A stretch of 64,000 nucleotides of DNA from JBNLBS01 sp050303415 (GCA_050303415.1 JBNLBS010000004.1:154312-218311), one strand, 5' to 3'. Positions 53,052 to 62,647 are shown, counted from the first letter of the stretch. Notes: a model not told the origin generated them from the sequence alone. Program-made: numbers and translations.

Positions 53052-53428
53052 CTCCATTAAAGCCTTATTTAATTCGCTCGATCTATGACTGGGTTATTGA
53101 TAACAGCTTAACCCCGCATTTGCTGGTTGATGCTGAAGATGAAAACGCGGTTTTGCCCGAAGAATTTATTGAAGACGGAAAAATTGTGTTAAATATCAGG
53201 CCCGAGGCCATTCAAGGCCTGTCACTGGGTAATGAAGACATTCAGTTCAACGCCCGGTTTGGTGGAAAACCCATGCATATTGTTGCACCAATTTCCGCTG
53301 TTATGGCTATTTATGCCAAAGAAAACGGCAAAGGCATGATCTTTGACAATGAATCCGATGATGGCCACGACGAGCCACCACCGGCGCAAAAGACATCCAA
53401 CAAACCCAATTTACGGGTTGTAAAATAA
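53048..53428 (+). CDS. sspB: Stringent starvation protein B (ClpXP adaptor)
   Basis: SspB delivers ssrA-tagged proteins to ClpXP. The 126-residue protein has the SspB core (PYLIRSIYDWVIDNSLTPHL, NIRPEAIQGLSLGNEDIQFN, ARFGGKPMHIVAPISAV) and a flexible acidic linker ending in PNLRVVK, the ClpX-binding tail. It overlaps sspA by four bases. Confidence 0.95.
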   Translation: MTPLKPYLIRSIYDWVIDNSLTPHLLVDAEDENAVLPEEFIEDGKIVLNIRPEAIQGLSLGNEDIQFNARFGGKPMHIVAPISAVMAIYAKENGKGMIFDNESDDGHDEPPPAQKTSNKPNLRVVK

Positions 53429-53435
53429 CGAGCGC

Positions 53436-53768
53436 TTACTTTTTTTCCGGTGTATACAGTGAAGAAACCTTACTGTTAGCCGCGCCGGAATCTTTTGTGG
53501 TAGAAATAATTTTGGCGGTACCCCGTTTTTTTACCCGATCTATCCTGATAATTTCGTGCATAGGTACAAAAGAGCGGTCAACGCCTTCAAACTCAGCCCT
53601 TAATTTTTCTTCGGTCGGATCCACAACAATCGCGCTTTTTTCTCCAAAAACGAAATCCTCCAGCACCACAAAGCCATACATATCCCCCTGATACACACTG
53701 TTTACATAAACCTCGTAAACTTCCTCCCGGTTAACAAAAACAACCTTATAAATATGTTTCTCAGACAT
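53436..53768 (-). CDS. DUF1820 family protein
   Basis: The 110-residue protein matches DUF1820: HIYKVVFVNREEVYEVYVNS, GFVVLEDFVFGEKSAIVVDP, FVPMHEIIRIDRVKKRGTAK. It is a conserved gammaproteobacterial cytosolic protein of unknown function. It converges with sspB (seven bases apart). Confidence 0.8.
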   Translation of the reverse strand: MSEKHIYKVVFVNREEVYEVYVNSVYQGDMYGFVVLEDFVFGEKSAIVVDPTEEKLRAEFEGVDRSFVPMHEIIRIDRVKKRGTAKIISTTKDSGAANSKVSSLYTPEKK

Positions 53769-53874
53769 TTTGACCTTTTAAACAACTTTTAATAAAAGAA
53801 TGATGTCTGCTATTTTAACCGGAATCAAGCTCATATACACTATTACTCAGTTAAACTAATCATTGAGGTGCACA

Positions 53875-54318
53875 ATGTCTTACTGTATATATCTATCCGG
53901 CGAAATTCACACCGACTGGCGCGAACAGATCAAACAAGGTATTGCCGATCATAATCTTGATATTGAAGTATTAACGCCGATTACCGATCACGACAGCAGT
54001 GATAATGTTGGTGTGGAAATTCTAGGTCCAGAGAGCAACAATTTTTGGAAAGATCATAAAGCCGCAAAAATTAATGCCATTCGTACCAATACCTACATTA
54101 CCAGAGCCGATATTGTTGTAATACGCTTTGGCGACAAATATAAACAATGGAATGCAGCATTTGACGCCGGTATTGCCGCAGGCATGGGCATTCCTATTAT
54201 TACCCTGCACGCCCCGGATCTCACACACCCATTGAAAGAGATTGATGCCGCTGCAATGGCAGTTACCGAAACACCGCAGCAAGTAGTTGAAATCCTAAAG
54301 TATATTTCGCAAGAGTAA
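53875..54318 (+). CDS. YtoQ family protein
   Basis: The start is at ATG 53875, with GAGGTG upstream, in preference to an in-frame codon at 53863. The 147-residue protein has YLSGEIHTDWREQI at the N-terminus, and GPESNNFWKDHKAAKINAI and DIVVIRFGDKYKQWNAAFDA in the middle, as in YtoQ. It resembles nucleoside-2-deoxyribosyltransferase-like folds, but the activity is unproven. It is monocistronic. Confidence 0.83.
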   Translation: MSYCIYLSGEIHTDWREQIKQGIADHNLDIEVLTPITDHDSSDNVGVEILGPESNNFWKDHKAAKINAIRTNTYITRADIVVIRFGDKYKQWNAAFDAGIAAGMGIPIITLHAPDLTHPLKEIDAAAMAVTETPQQVVEILKYISQE

Positions 54319-54320
54319 AT

Positions 54321-54370
54321 TTAAGCCTTGAAAAATCAGTTAAATACTCAACTGATTTTTCAAGGCTTAA
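54321..54370. terminator. Bidirectional terminator between ytoQ-like and Nudix genes
   Basis: A perfect 21-base-pair stem with an eight-base loop lies between two convergent genes; its right arm overlaps the Nudix stop codon. It is unusually long for a terminator. Confidence 0.85.
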
Positions 54371-54867
54371 CTGGCTGTAGTTAAAACGTAATCACTACCA
54401 TTGCCATCATCGCACAACAAACCGGGTTGATCAGCTCTCCGCTCAACCTGATAGGCACGTTCAATAATCATTTGCAAACCTTCAACCAATTCATATCCCG
54501 GTAACTTGTTTATCCTAACCCATTTTGCCTCAGCAACATCCGTTTCAGCCACCGGATCAATATCCTGATCTTTCGTTAATTCAGCTAAAAAATCAATAAT
54601 GACGTAATGAAAACCTTCCAGACGCCTTTCAACCACAGCCAACACAGACTTTGTGTTAATTTTTAAGCCAGTCTCCTCCAATACTTCACGCTGACAAGCC
54701 TCACTCATCGATTCACCCGCCTCCATTTTACCACCGGGCACGGACCATAAACCCGAAGCGGGTGCCTGGTTTCTTTTAATCAATAGCACCTGATCATGGT
54801 TAAAAATAATCGCACCAATCCCGATTAAAGGTACAGGTTCCACTCTATCAATCATATTCATAAGCAA
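54367..54867 (-). CDS. Nudix hydrolase
   Basis: The 166-residue protein has the full Nudix box GKMEAGESMSEACQREVLEE followed by TGL, as in pyrophosphohydrolases of ADP-ribose or damaged nucleotides. It has one domain; the closest guess is an ADP-ribose pyrophosphatase or MutT-like enzyme, with the substrate unproven. It converges with the ytoQ-like gene through a long hairpin. Confidence 0.85.
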   Translation of the reverse strand: MLMNMIDRVEPVPLIGIGAIIFNHDQVLLIKRNQAPASGLWSVPGGKMEAGESMSEACQREVLEETGLKINTKSVLAVVERRLEGFHYVIIDFLAELTKDQDIDPVAETDVAEAKWVRINKLPGYELVEGLQMIIERAYQVERRADQPGLLCDDGNGSDYVLTTAS

Positions 54868-54973
54868 TTAATTTCCTCACCGGTAAACAAGTGTTGAATT
54901 TTAAAGCAATAACGTCTAACCTCTAACAAAAGGTAAGTTGTAATTCTTTTGCAAGCATACAGAGGACTTAACG

Positions 54974-55522
54974 ATGAATCCATACACATTATTCGTCCCA
55001 TTGCTTTTGTTAGCCCTCAGCATCAGTCAGGCAGTTAATGCAGGTGAAACAAAAGCCACTCAATGTTTTGGTTGCCATGGTCAAAATGGTAACAGTAACA
55101 TCCCTTTAAATCCCAATCTTGCCGGTCAACAGGCAGACTATTTAAACAAACAGTTAAAAGCCTTCCGGGACGGTAGCCGCAATAACGCTATTATGCAAGG
55201 CATGGCAAAAAACCTGAGTGATACAGACATTAAGAACCTGGCCGAATACTTTGCCCAACAAAAAACAAAATCGGCTGGTGGCAATGCTGATCTGGCCAAA
55301 ACCGGTAAAGAAAAAGCCGGCATGTGCCTAGGTTGTCATGGCAACAAAGCACAGGGTCGAGGTTCATTCCCTCGCTTGGCAGGCCAACATGCCGATTATC
55401 TAATTAAACAACTGCAAAACTTTAAACAGGGTAAACGTACCGGCGGGCCCATGCCGTCAATGGTTAAAAACCTGTCTGAACAGGATATCAAAGCTTTAGC
55501 CGCTTACTTTGCCTCCCTATAA
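54974..55522 (+). CDS. Dihaem cytochrome c4-like protein
   Basis: The 182-residue protein has a signal peptide (ending near AVNAG) and two similar cytochrome c domains with haem sites CFGCHG and CLGCHG. Each is followed by LAGQ and a methionine-bearing segment (MQGMAKNLSDTDIKNLAEYF and MPSMVKNLSEQDIKALAAYF), the cytochrome c4 pattern. It is a likely periplasmic electron carrier to terminal oxidases. The next gene begins 18 bases after its stop. Confidence 0.9.
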   Translation: MNPYTLFVPLLLLALSISQAVNAGETKATQCFGCHGQNGNSNIPLNPNLAGQQADYLNKQLKAFRDGSRNNAIMQGMAKNLSDTDIKNLAEYFAQQKTKSAGGNADLAKTGKEKAGMCLGCHGNKAQGRGSFPRLAGQHADYLIKQLQNFKQGKRTGGPMPSMVKNLSEQDIKALAAYFASL

Positions 55523-55540
55523 ACCTGAACCAGCAAGATT

Positions 55541-56095
55541 ATGAAAATTAAGCATATTTTAATTCCGTTAACAGCGATCGCATTAAGCCTTAGTTCACCA
55601 ACATTTGCCAAAAAAGACAAAGATGACGATCACGGTCGAATCAACAGTAACAAGCAATCTTATGAGGACAGTCTGCGAGGCCAAGATCGAGCGGAAGAAA
55701 GGCATGAATTAAAAAAACTCAAAAAGGGATATAAAAAACACAAAAAAGAGAAACATAAAGACAGGGATGACTATGATGACGATAATAAAAAGTATCGCCG
55801 GGATCATGACAAGAAGAAATTTAAATCCAGGGGTGATGACTATAAAAAACGCCATCGGGATCGTGACGATGATTATGATCATAGATACTATCAAATTGAA
55901 GAGAGCCAACACCCGATTGACTACGGTATAAATGAAGGTGCCGATAGAGCCAAACAGAAAATTGATGATATTCATCGCCGTGCTATAGAGGCCATTGATA
56001 ACCAAACTGACAGAGCTGTTAACCGACGTCCGTCCGAAACCAAGCCGCCGCAGGAACAGCAACCCGGATCAAAAAAATGGTGGTGGCCTTTTTAG
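55541..56095 (+). CDS. Secreted Lys/Asp-rich low-complexity protein
   Basis: The 184-residue protein has a signal peptide (ending near PTFA). It then has about 110 residues dominated by Lys, Asp, Arg, His and Tyr (KDKDDDHG, KKHKKEKHKDRDDYDDD, RHRDRDDDYDHRYY), a short ordered-looking helical part (IDDIHRRAIEAIDNQ) and the end KKWWWPF. The mixed charges suggest metal or mineral binding, or a disordered linker. No family is recognised. It is close behind the cytochrome c4-like gene and is followed by a strong terminator. Confidence 0.6.
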   Translation: MKIKHILIPLTAIALSLSSPTFAKKDKDDDHGRINSNKQSYEDSLRGQDRAEERHELKKLKKGYKKHKKEKHKDRDDYDDDNKKYRRDHDKKKFKSRGDDYKKRHRDRDDDYDHRYYQIEESQHPIDYGINEGADRAKQKIDDIHRRAIEAIDNQTDRAVNRRPSETKPPQEQQPGSKKWWWPF

Positions 56096-56110
56096 CCTCT
56101 TCAAATAGAC

Positions 56111-56140
56111 AAAAGGCGGTTTCAAAACCGCCTTTTTTTT
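56111..56140 (+). terminator. Rho-independent terminator
   Basis: AAAAGGCGGTTT and AAACCGCCTTTT pair almost perfectly, followed by a run of T. It ends the unit of the cytochrome c4-like and Lys/Asp-rich genes. Confidence 0.9.
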
Positions 56141-56233
56141 CGATTGATTGAATCTCAATACCGCAAAATATTACCAAATGCTTTATCATTAGCATTTTTA
56201 AAATAACAATAATATAAATCGCACTGCAAGATA

Positions 56234-58477
56234 ATGAGTAACCATTCAGACACCACCACTGACCGTAGCATATCGCTGATTCTTTTTTTTGCCGTCACCC
56301 TGTTTACAAGCGCATCGCTGATGTTTGTACTGCAACCAATGTTCGGCAAAATATTATTGCCTTTATTGGGCGGTTCACCGGCAGTTTGGAATACCTGTAT
56401 GGTGTTTTACCAAAGTATTTTATTCTTAGGCTATTTGTATGCCCATTATCTATCCACCCGGCAGGATAACCATCGGCAGATCATTATCCATGCCGCTATT
56501 ATATTAATCAGCTTTCTGGCCTTACCTCTGGCATTGCCGGAAAACACCACCCCGCCCACAGACAGCAACCCTACGCTTTGGTTGCTATGGACCCTGTTTT
56601 TAGCCATTGGCCTGCCGTTTTTTGTCGTTTCCACCACCGCACCCTTAGTGCAAAAATGGTTCTCCAATGTCGGCCACCATACCAGTCATGACCCTTATTA
56701 CCTGTATGCTGCCAGCAATGCCGGTAGTTTACTGGCATTGTTAAGTTACCCGTTTGCACTGGAACCCAATATCGGGCTGGTCAGCCAGAAATCCTACTGG
56801 AGCGGTGGCTATGTACTGCTGTGCCTGTTAATTCTAGGCTGTGCTTATTTTTTCTGGAAAAGCCAGAGCAAAATCCAAACGACTGAGCAGGAAGAACCCG
56901 AAAATAATAAATTATCCCTCAGCAATAAACTGCACTGGCTTGTACTGGCATTGGTTCCATCCAGTTTGTTACTGGGCCTGACCAACTTTATCAGCACCGA
57001 TATAGCTTCGGTACCGTTGTTATGGATTATTCCGTTAACCCTGTACCTGCTGTCATTTATTATCGTATTTTCCAAATGGGGCGATAAAGTTCACCCCGTT
57101 ATGGTCAAATTGCAACCGGTGGTATTGTTGCCCTTTATCGCCTATTCCTTTATCAATCCTGCCGTTCTGCCTTATTGGCTGGATCTGATACTACACCTAA
57201 GCGCATTCTTTCTGGCGGTGATGGTATGCCATGGCGAACTGGCGAAAAACCGTCCGCATACCGAACACCTAACCACCTTTTACCTGATTATGTCCTTTGC
57301 CGGCATGTTAGGCGGCATGTTTAACACGTTTGTTGCGCCCTTTGCTTTCAATGCCGTCTATGAATACCCCATTATGATTATCGCAGCCCTGCTGTTGCGC
57401 CCGGGGCTGAAGGCCGCAATCTGCTCGCAAAACTATGACTGGTTAAAGCAAATCATTTTTCCGCTAGGATTATTAACAACCGGCCTGATCATCTACTTCA
57501 GCGCCGACGACCTGCCACAATATCTGGATGCCATCGGCGGTGCGTTAATATTACTGGCCGGGTTGTTGTACAGTTTCAGGAACCAGGCCATCGCCCTGTC
57601 CGCGCTGACCGCCACCATCATCTTCTTTACTCTGGGCCTGCATGGCTTATTGTCTAACACCCTGTTTCAGGAACGTACCTTTTTTGGCGTATTGTCTGTG
57701 CGCGAAGCGGTATTAATAGACGAACAGGGTCGGCCGGAAAAATACCATGAAGTTTTCCACGGCACGACCAAACACGGAGCACAGAGACTGGTCAACCACC
57801 ACCAGCAGACCCCGTTAACTTATTACAGCCGTCCCGGTCCAATGGGACAACTGTTTAAAACCTATGATGCCGACAATCAAAACTGGACCATCGGTGTCGT
57901 TGGCTTGGGTGCCGGTGCACTTACCTGTTATGCCAAACCCGGCCAGCAATGGACCATCTACGAGCTGGACCCACTGATTATTGAAATCGCCCAAACAGAA
58001 AAATATTTTTCCTATATCAAGCGTTGCGCCCCCAAAGTCAGCATGCAGGTGGGTGATGCCCGCTTATCATTACAAAAAGAACCGGAACAAAAATTTGACC
58101 TGCTGGTTTTGGATGCCTTCAGCTCCGACGCCGTACCCACGCACTTGTTAACCCAGGAAGCCATACAACTCTATTTAAGCCGCCTAAAACCCAACGGCAT
58201 CCTGACCTTTCATATTACCAACCGTCACCTGGCACTTAAAAAAGTATTATCGGATCATGCAAAAAATCTGCATTTTTCAGCCTTAATACAGGAATTTAAA
58301 CCAATCAAAGACCAACCGCTAGTGGTAGCAACCGATTGGGTCGCCATGGCTAAAAGTCCAGAAACTCTGGAACCGCTACGCCAAAGCAGACTTGGAAACT
58401 GGCAAAAAATGCCTTTATATTTTGATATGAAACCGTGGACTGATGACTTTACCAATATAGTCAGTATCTGGAAATAA
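56234..58477 (+). CDS. Fused membrane protein/spermidine synthase-like protein
   Basis: The 747-residue protein has about 12 or more hydrophobic segments up to residue 490, then a spermidine-synthase-like Rossmann domain: VGVVGLGAGALTCYAKPGQQ, TIYELDPLIIEIAQ, GDARLSL and DLLVLDAFSSDAVPTHLLTQ. This is the annotated 'fused MFS/spermidine synthase' family. It may act on polyamines in the membrane or be a methyl/aminopropyl transferase; the true reaction is not established. It stands alone between terminators. Confidence 0.78.
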   Translation: MSNHSDTTTDRSISLILFFAVTLFTSASLMFVLQPMFGKILLPLLGGSPAVWNTCMVFYQSILFLGYLYAHYLSTRQDNHRQIIIHAAIILISFLALPLALPENTTPPTDSNPTLWLLWTLFLAIGLPFFVVSTTAPLVQKWFSNVGHHTSHDPYYLYAASNAGSLLALLSYPFALEPNIGLVSQKSYWSGGYVLLCLLILGCAYFFWKSQSKIQTTEQEEPENNKLSLSNKLHWLVLALVPSSLLLGLTNFISTDIASVPLLWIIPLTLYLLSFIIVFSKWGDKVHPVMVKLQPVVLLPFIAYSFINPAVLPYWLDLILHLSAFFLAVMVCHGELAKNRPHTEHLTTFYLIMSFAGMLGGMFNTFVAPFAFNAVYEYPIMIIAALLLRPGLKAAICSQNYDWLKQIIFPLGLLTTGLIIYFSADDLPQYLDAIGGALILLAGLLYSFRNQAIALSALTATIIFFTLGLHGLLSNTLFQERTFFGVLSVREAVLIDEQGRPEKYHEVFHGTTKHGAQRLVNHHQQTPLTYYSRPGPMGQLFKTYDADNQNWTIGVVGLGAGALTCYAKPGQQWTIYELDPLIIEIAQTEKYFSYIKRCAPKVSMQVGDARLSLQKEPEQKFDLLVLDAFSSDAVPTHLLTQEAIQLYLSRLKPNGILTFHITNRHLALKKVLSDHAKNLHFSALIQEFKPIKDQPLVVATDWVAMAKSPETLEPLRQSRLGNWQKMPLYFDMKPWTDDFTNIVSIWK

Positions 58478-58822
58478 CAACTATCATCACATCACTCTTT
58501 TAAAAAGAGATGGGGTGAAATTAATAACGACACCTTGTTTTTGATTTAATTTGACACAAATAAGCCTAGTAAATAGACTAGGCTTATTTAAATATAAGTA
58601 ATATTTATAATATTATCTGGTAGCTTAAAGCACACTGTCGTTTAAGACTTTTAAAAATCAGGCTTATCTAATTAACCTCAATAAACACCTCGAATTATGA
58701 AATATCGACTATATTTAAGTTTTAAATTTGCACATATTTTACCTTTGAAAAATGTATTTATAGCTACTGGAATTATATCGGCATAGTTATTCCAAAAATT
58801 ATCAACCCATAGATTATTAACA
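58478..58822. other. Intergenic region after the spermidine-synthase-like gene
   Basis: About 345 AT-rich bases. It holds the terminator at 58558-58589 and the promoter of the AT-rich SGNH gene; no gene is supported. Confidence 0.45.
58558..58589. terminator. Hairpin terminator
   Basis: AAATAAGCCTAGT and ACTAGGCTTATTT form a perfect 13-base-pair stem around six bases, about 80 bases after the preceding stop. Confidence 0.8.
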
Positions 58823-60280
58823 ATGAAAATAAAAAAAATAACTTTGATATTATTATGGGTACTGAGCATAACTGCATTACTTACTCCAAAACTATCATTA
58901 CCATTCACATTTTTTGAACCATTCTCCATTGAGTATTTTGTAATATCTTTTATCTTTATAACCTCCTCACTTCCGGTTAGGAACAACAAGATATTAGAAA
59001 ATATTCACTTTTTCACTACAATATTCATAATATTACTTCATCCTAACAGTTATATATTTGGCCGTGATGGAACACCAATAATATTAAGTATATATCTGTT
59101 ATTCCATTTATGGTTAGTTGTTCATAAATCTCCAGAATACAAGCTATTTACAACCTCATTGATCATATCTTTCTTCTTACTCGACTTTGGCATTTCAGTA
59201 GTCGATAAAAATGCTAAAAAGGCTTTGACTAACCAAAAAGGAGGATTTGGAGTTATTGTATCTGGCCTTAAAGAAGGAGGATATTTAGTACCAAATTTAA
59301 ATTTAAATATTATTGGGGAGTTTAAAGATTCAACGATACAAACCAACAGCTTTGGTTTTAGAAATAAAAATGAAACCACTTACAAAAAAGTAGAAGGGAC
59401 ACAAAGAATAATTCTTCTAGGCGATAGTTTTGTCGCAGGTTATCGTACAGACCAAAATCACACAATCGGAAAAGTCTTAGAGAATAAGTTAAACCAACAA
59501 AATAACTTCGAAGTTCTCATTGCTGGCTCTGAGCACCCTGGACAATATAGGCAATATATTAAAAAATATGCTTTTAAGTTTTCTCCGGATATAATTATTG
59601 TTGGTATTACAATTGGAAATGACATTTCTCAAGCTTATCTTTCTGAAAACAGATTAAGCTTTAAAGGGGGAAAAATTATCAATTCATTACTACCTGAAGA
59701 TGCATTTTCTATAAACAGATATCCCTCATCAACTCTATTAAGGCTCGATAGAAACTTTCAAAAATGGAGAATTTATAAAAAATTCAAAATGATGATTAAC
59801 AAAAAAGGAATAGCTTCTTGGTACCAAGATTACCCAGGGCATGTTCATCTTTTTGATGCTTTTCATTCTCTAGGGCATTTTTACAATGGAAATATTCCAT
59901 TAGTTAATAAGTCTTTTAAAACTCTAGAAAAAATTATCCTTGATATTAAAGCAATGACAGACAGCAAAAAAACTAAACTATTAATTGCTATCTTTCCGCA
60001 GAGATTTCAGATTAATAGCGAAGAATGGGAAGCAGTTAGTTACGCCTATGGCTTAAATGAGAAATTATTTGACCTAAACAAACCCAACCATAAAATAAAG
60101 GAATTCTGCTTAAAAAACTCAATTAATTGCCTAGATATAGCGGATAATTTTAAAAAGGCACCCAATATAAGTTATTTCTTACCAAACGGCGATATGCATT
60201 GGAATTCAGAAGGTCAGAAAGTTGCTGCATCGGCAATTTATAATTTTCTTACCGGAAAAAATGAATTTATTCAAAAATAG
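58823..60280 (+). CDS. Membrane protein with SGNH-hydrolase-like domain, very AT-rich
   Basis: The 485-residue protein begins with several hydrophobic segments (to about residue 125). A SGNH/AlgX-like domain follows: LLGDSFVAGYRTD (the GDS serine), VGITIGND and the catalytic DMHWNSEGQ near the C-terminus. Such proteins often modify (acetylate or deacetylate) exopolysaccharides. No glycan genes are nearby. The gene is clearly more AT-rich than its neighbours, which suggests recent transfer. The RBS is weak. Confidence 0.7.
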   Translation: MKIKKITLILLWVLSITALLTPKLSLPFTFFEPFSIEYFVISFIFITSSLPVRNNKILENIHFFTTIFIILLHPNSYIFGRDGTPIILSIYLLFHLWLVVHKSPEYKLFTTSLIISFFLLDFGISVVDKNAKKALTNQKGGFGVIVSGLKEGGYLVPNLNLNIIGEFKDSTIQTNSFGFRNKNETTYKKVEGTQRIILLGDSFVAGYRTDQNHTIGKVLENKLNQQNNFEVLIAGSEHPGQYRQYIKKYAFKFSPDIIIVGITIGNDISQAYLSENRLSFKGGKIINSLLPEDAFSINRYPSSTLLRLDRNFQKWRIYKKFKMMINKKGIASWYQDYPGHVHLFDAFHSLGHFYNGNIPLVNKSFKTLEKIILDIKAMTDSKKTKLLIAIFPQRFQINSEEWEAVSYAYGLNEKLFDLNKPNHKIKEFCLKNSINCLDIADNFKKAPNISYFLPNGDMHWNSEGQKVAASAIYNFLTGKNEFIQK

Positions 60281-60737
60281 AAATAGCGAAGGTCCAGTTA
60301 ATAACCATATAAGAGCTTATCGCCTGTTTTGCTATAGAAGTTTATATCCGCATTGTCATGCCCTGCACCCTAAAATGTTACGAAAATATTGATGGAAAGC
60401 TCGAAGATAAACAGCTTCAAGTTATTACTGCAAAATGCCTATAGCCGAAATGAAAACACTTGATCAAACAAAGAATAATTATAACTCTGAACCTGTTTTT
60501 CCTAATTTAAACATTAACCACCTAACTTCAAACCATCATCATTTTTATTTCAAATAATTTTATACATGCTAACTGGTAATTGAACTCCAATTGGGCTAAA
60601 GTGAAATTACGATACGTTTGTATCAGTTCAGATTCCTGACACTGAGTTGTATCAAACCATCTCTGTTTTGATAACAGTCTCATATCCGGCCTAATTTATT
60701 AGCACATGCTAATAATTTCAATTAAGAGAGGTCAATC
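60281..60737. other. AT-rich intergenic region
   Basis: About 457 bases with no supported gene; a 28-codon ORF beginning at 60358 is not convincing. Direct RBS GAGAGGTC precedes the DUF1264 gene. Confidence 0.45.
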
Positions 60738-61322
60738 ATGAATATTCAATTAGTCCTTTTAATATCCGCCCTGTTTGCTTTATCTGCTTGCGCAACAACA
60801 GACAGCCCATCAACGACAGCATCAATAGATGTACATCCTTTACAGTACAACAAAGACTTAAACCCTAGACAAAAGGATTACCCCAATCACCTTGGCTTTA
60901 ATGACCTACATATTCAGGCTATTCGTCATTTAAAACCGGATAGCCATGATGTTCATGACCCTAAATTACAAACCGTGGTACATCACCATTGTAAAGCCTA
61001 TAAAGATAAGACGTTAGTTTGCCTTATGTTCCATTCTGGAATGAAGGATCAAGATAAACCCATCGGCTTTGAATATATAATTACCGCTGAGCAGTATAAT
61101 GCCCTGTCCAAAAGTGAAAAACGCTACTGGCATTATCATAAAACAGAAGTCCCGCGAGCCCATGCTACTTTTCCCGACTTAACCGCAGAAGAAGCAGGTA
61201 AGTTATTACCAACAGTTAACGAGACCTATGGCAAGGTAATTTATTTCCAATCACCGGATGATGAATTTCCGATTGGTGAACCCTATATACTAATAGTTCA
61301 GGATATGCCAGAACAAGAATAA
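60738..61322 (+). CDS. DUF1264 (oil-body-associated-like) lipoprotein
   Basis: The 194-residue protein has a lipobox LSAC (Cys18) and the DUF1264 pattern: DLHIQAIRHLKPDSHDVH, VHHHCKAY, IGFEYIITAEQYNALS and YWHYHKTEVPRAHAT. The family is related to plant oil-body-associated proteins. In bacteria its function is unknown; the His-rich motif might bind metal. It is followed by a hairpin. Confidence 0.8.
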   Translation: MNIQLVLLISALFALSACATTDSPSTTASIDVHPLQYNKDLNPRQKDYPNHLGFNDLHIQAIRHLKPDSHDVHDPKLQTVVHHHCKAYKDKTLVCLMFHSGMKDQDKPIGFEYIITAEQYNALSKSEKRYWHYHKTEVPRAHATFPDLTAEEAGKLLPTVNETYGKVIYFQSPDDEFPIGEPYILIVQDMPEQE

Positions 61323-61334
61323 TCATTTTTAACA

Positions 61335-61359
61335 ACGGAGGTGTTTTAAACACCTCCGT
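61335..61359 (+). terminator. Hairpin after the DUF1264 gene
   Basis: ACGGAGGTGTTT and AAACACCTCCGT form a near-perfect palindrome 12 bases after the stop; there is no T tract, so its role as a terminator is moderately sure. Confidence 0.6.
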
Positions 61360-61382
61360 ATCCGTCATGGTCCTACAAAGCA

Positions 61383-62444
61383 ATGAAATATATTTTTACT
61401 ATTGCCCTGGTAATTTCTAACGTGGCATTTGCCGATAATTATTTGGGGCTGCCAGCATTAATAATTCCTGCTGATAATCCTCAAACAATAGAAAAAACAG
61501 CCTTGGGACAACTGTTGTTTAATGAACAACGCTTTAGCGGTGACGGGACAATCAGTTGCGCCAGTTGTCATCAAAAGGATAAAGCCTTTACCGATGGTTT
61601 AAAAGTTGCTCAAGGGATTAATCAGCAAAAGGGGACTCGAAATACACCGACTATTGTGAATGCCGCCTTTTTTGACCGATTTTTTCTGGATGGCAGAACT
61701 CAGAGCCTTGAACTGCAGGCATTAGGTCCCTTTATTAATACCATTGAACACGGTCTGGAAAATCATAAAAAAATTGTCGATATTATTCGTACCGATACTG
61801 ACTATAAAAAAAGTTTCCAGCGAATTTTTAAGCTTTCGCCCGATGAAATTACCATTGAACATGTTGCAAAAGCTATCGCTGGTTACGAAAGAACGCTGAT
61901 TGCCGGTAACTCGGCCTTTGATCAATATTACTTCGGTCGTGACCGAACCAAATTATCTGCCAGCGCAGCCAGAGGTTTATTAGTATTTAGACGCAAAGGT
62001 AACTGTGCCAATTGTCACGAAATATCCTTGAACAATGCCTTGTTTACCGATAATCGTTTTTACAATATCGGCATTGGTATTGACCACATACAGCCAATTC
62101 TGGATGATTTACTCACTTTATTGAAACAAGGCAAAGACCCTGATCAATTGCCTTTAACAACCCAACAACGTTCTGAACTGGGCCGTTTTAATGTCACCAA
62201 GCAAGTTAATGATATAGGTAAATTTAAAACCCCGACATTAAGAAATATTGCGCTTACCGCTCCGTATATGCATAACGGCAGCCTGCAATCATTGGCGGAA
62301 GTTATTGAATATTATGATAGAGGCGGTAATCAAAGCAGCTATACCGATCCCGCCACTTTTCCATTACACCTGACACAACAAGAAAAAACAGATCTGCTTG
62401 CTTTTCTTAACGTTTTGACCAGCGGTACATTTGATAAAAAATAG
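61383..62444 (+). CDS. Dihaem cytochrome c peroxidase family protein (MauG/CcpA-like)
   Basis: The 353-residue protein has a signal peptide (ending near VAFA) and two haem sites, CASCHQ (Cys59, Cys62, His63) and CANCHE (near residue 220). The usual blocks are present: GTRNTPTIVNAAFFDRFFLD, TLRNIALTAPYMHNGSLQSL and EVIEYYDRGG. It is a periplasmic peroxidase or a MauG-type oxidative maturation enzyme; motif reading does not decide which. No methylamine dehydrogenase genes are visible. Confidence 0.88.
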   Translation: MKYIFTIALVISNVAFADNYLGLPALIIPADNPQTIEKTALGQLLFNEQRFSGDGTISCASCHQKDKAFTDGLKVAQGINQQKGTRNTPTIVNAAFFDRFFLDGRTQSLELQALGPFINTIEHGLENHKKIVDIIRTDTDYKKSFQRIFKLSPDEITIEHVAKAIAGYERTLIAGNSAFDQYYFGRDRTKLSASAARGLLVFRRKGNCANCHEISLNNALFTDNRFYNIGIGIDHIQPILDDLLTLLKQGKDPDQLPLTTQQRSELGRFNVTKQVNDIGKFKTPTLRNIALTAPYMHNGSLQSLAEVIEYYDRGGNQSSYTDPATFPLHLTQQEKTDLLAFLNVLTSGTFDKK

Positions 62445-62647
62445 ATATTCCGCCTTAGTCCAGTAATTTACTGATAGAACACCCAATTACCCGACCGCAA
62501 CCCTTGCCGCCTATTTTACCCTGTAGAGCCTGTTGTTGTTGAAGCCGGACGGGTAAACATTGACTTTGGTTTTTAGTTTTGTTATCAATCACTTGCTAAG
62601 GATTTTAAAGCACTAACAATAATAACAATTTTTTGAGGAGGTAACCC

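Noticed and set aside
54321..54370. Long perfect inverted repeat as a mobile element
   Set aside because: Its place between convergent genes and overlap with a stop codon fits a long terminator better.
60358..60444. Small ORF in the gap before the DUF1264 gene
   Set aside because: 28 codons, no RBS, no recognisable motif.
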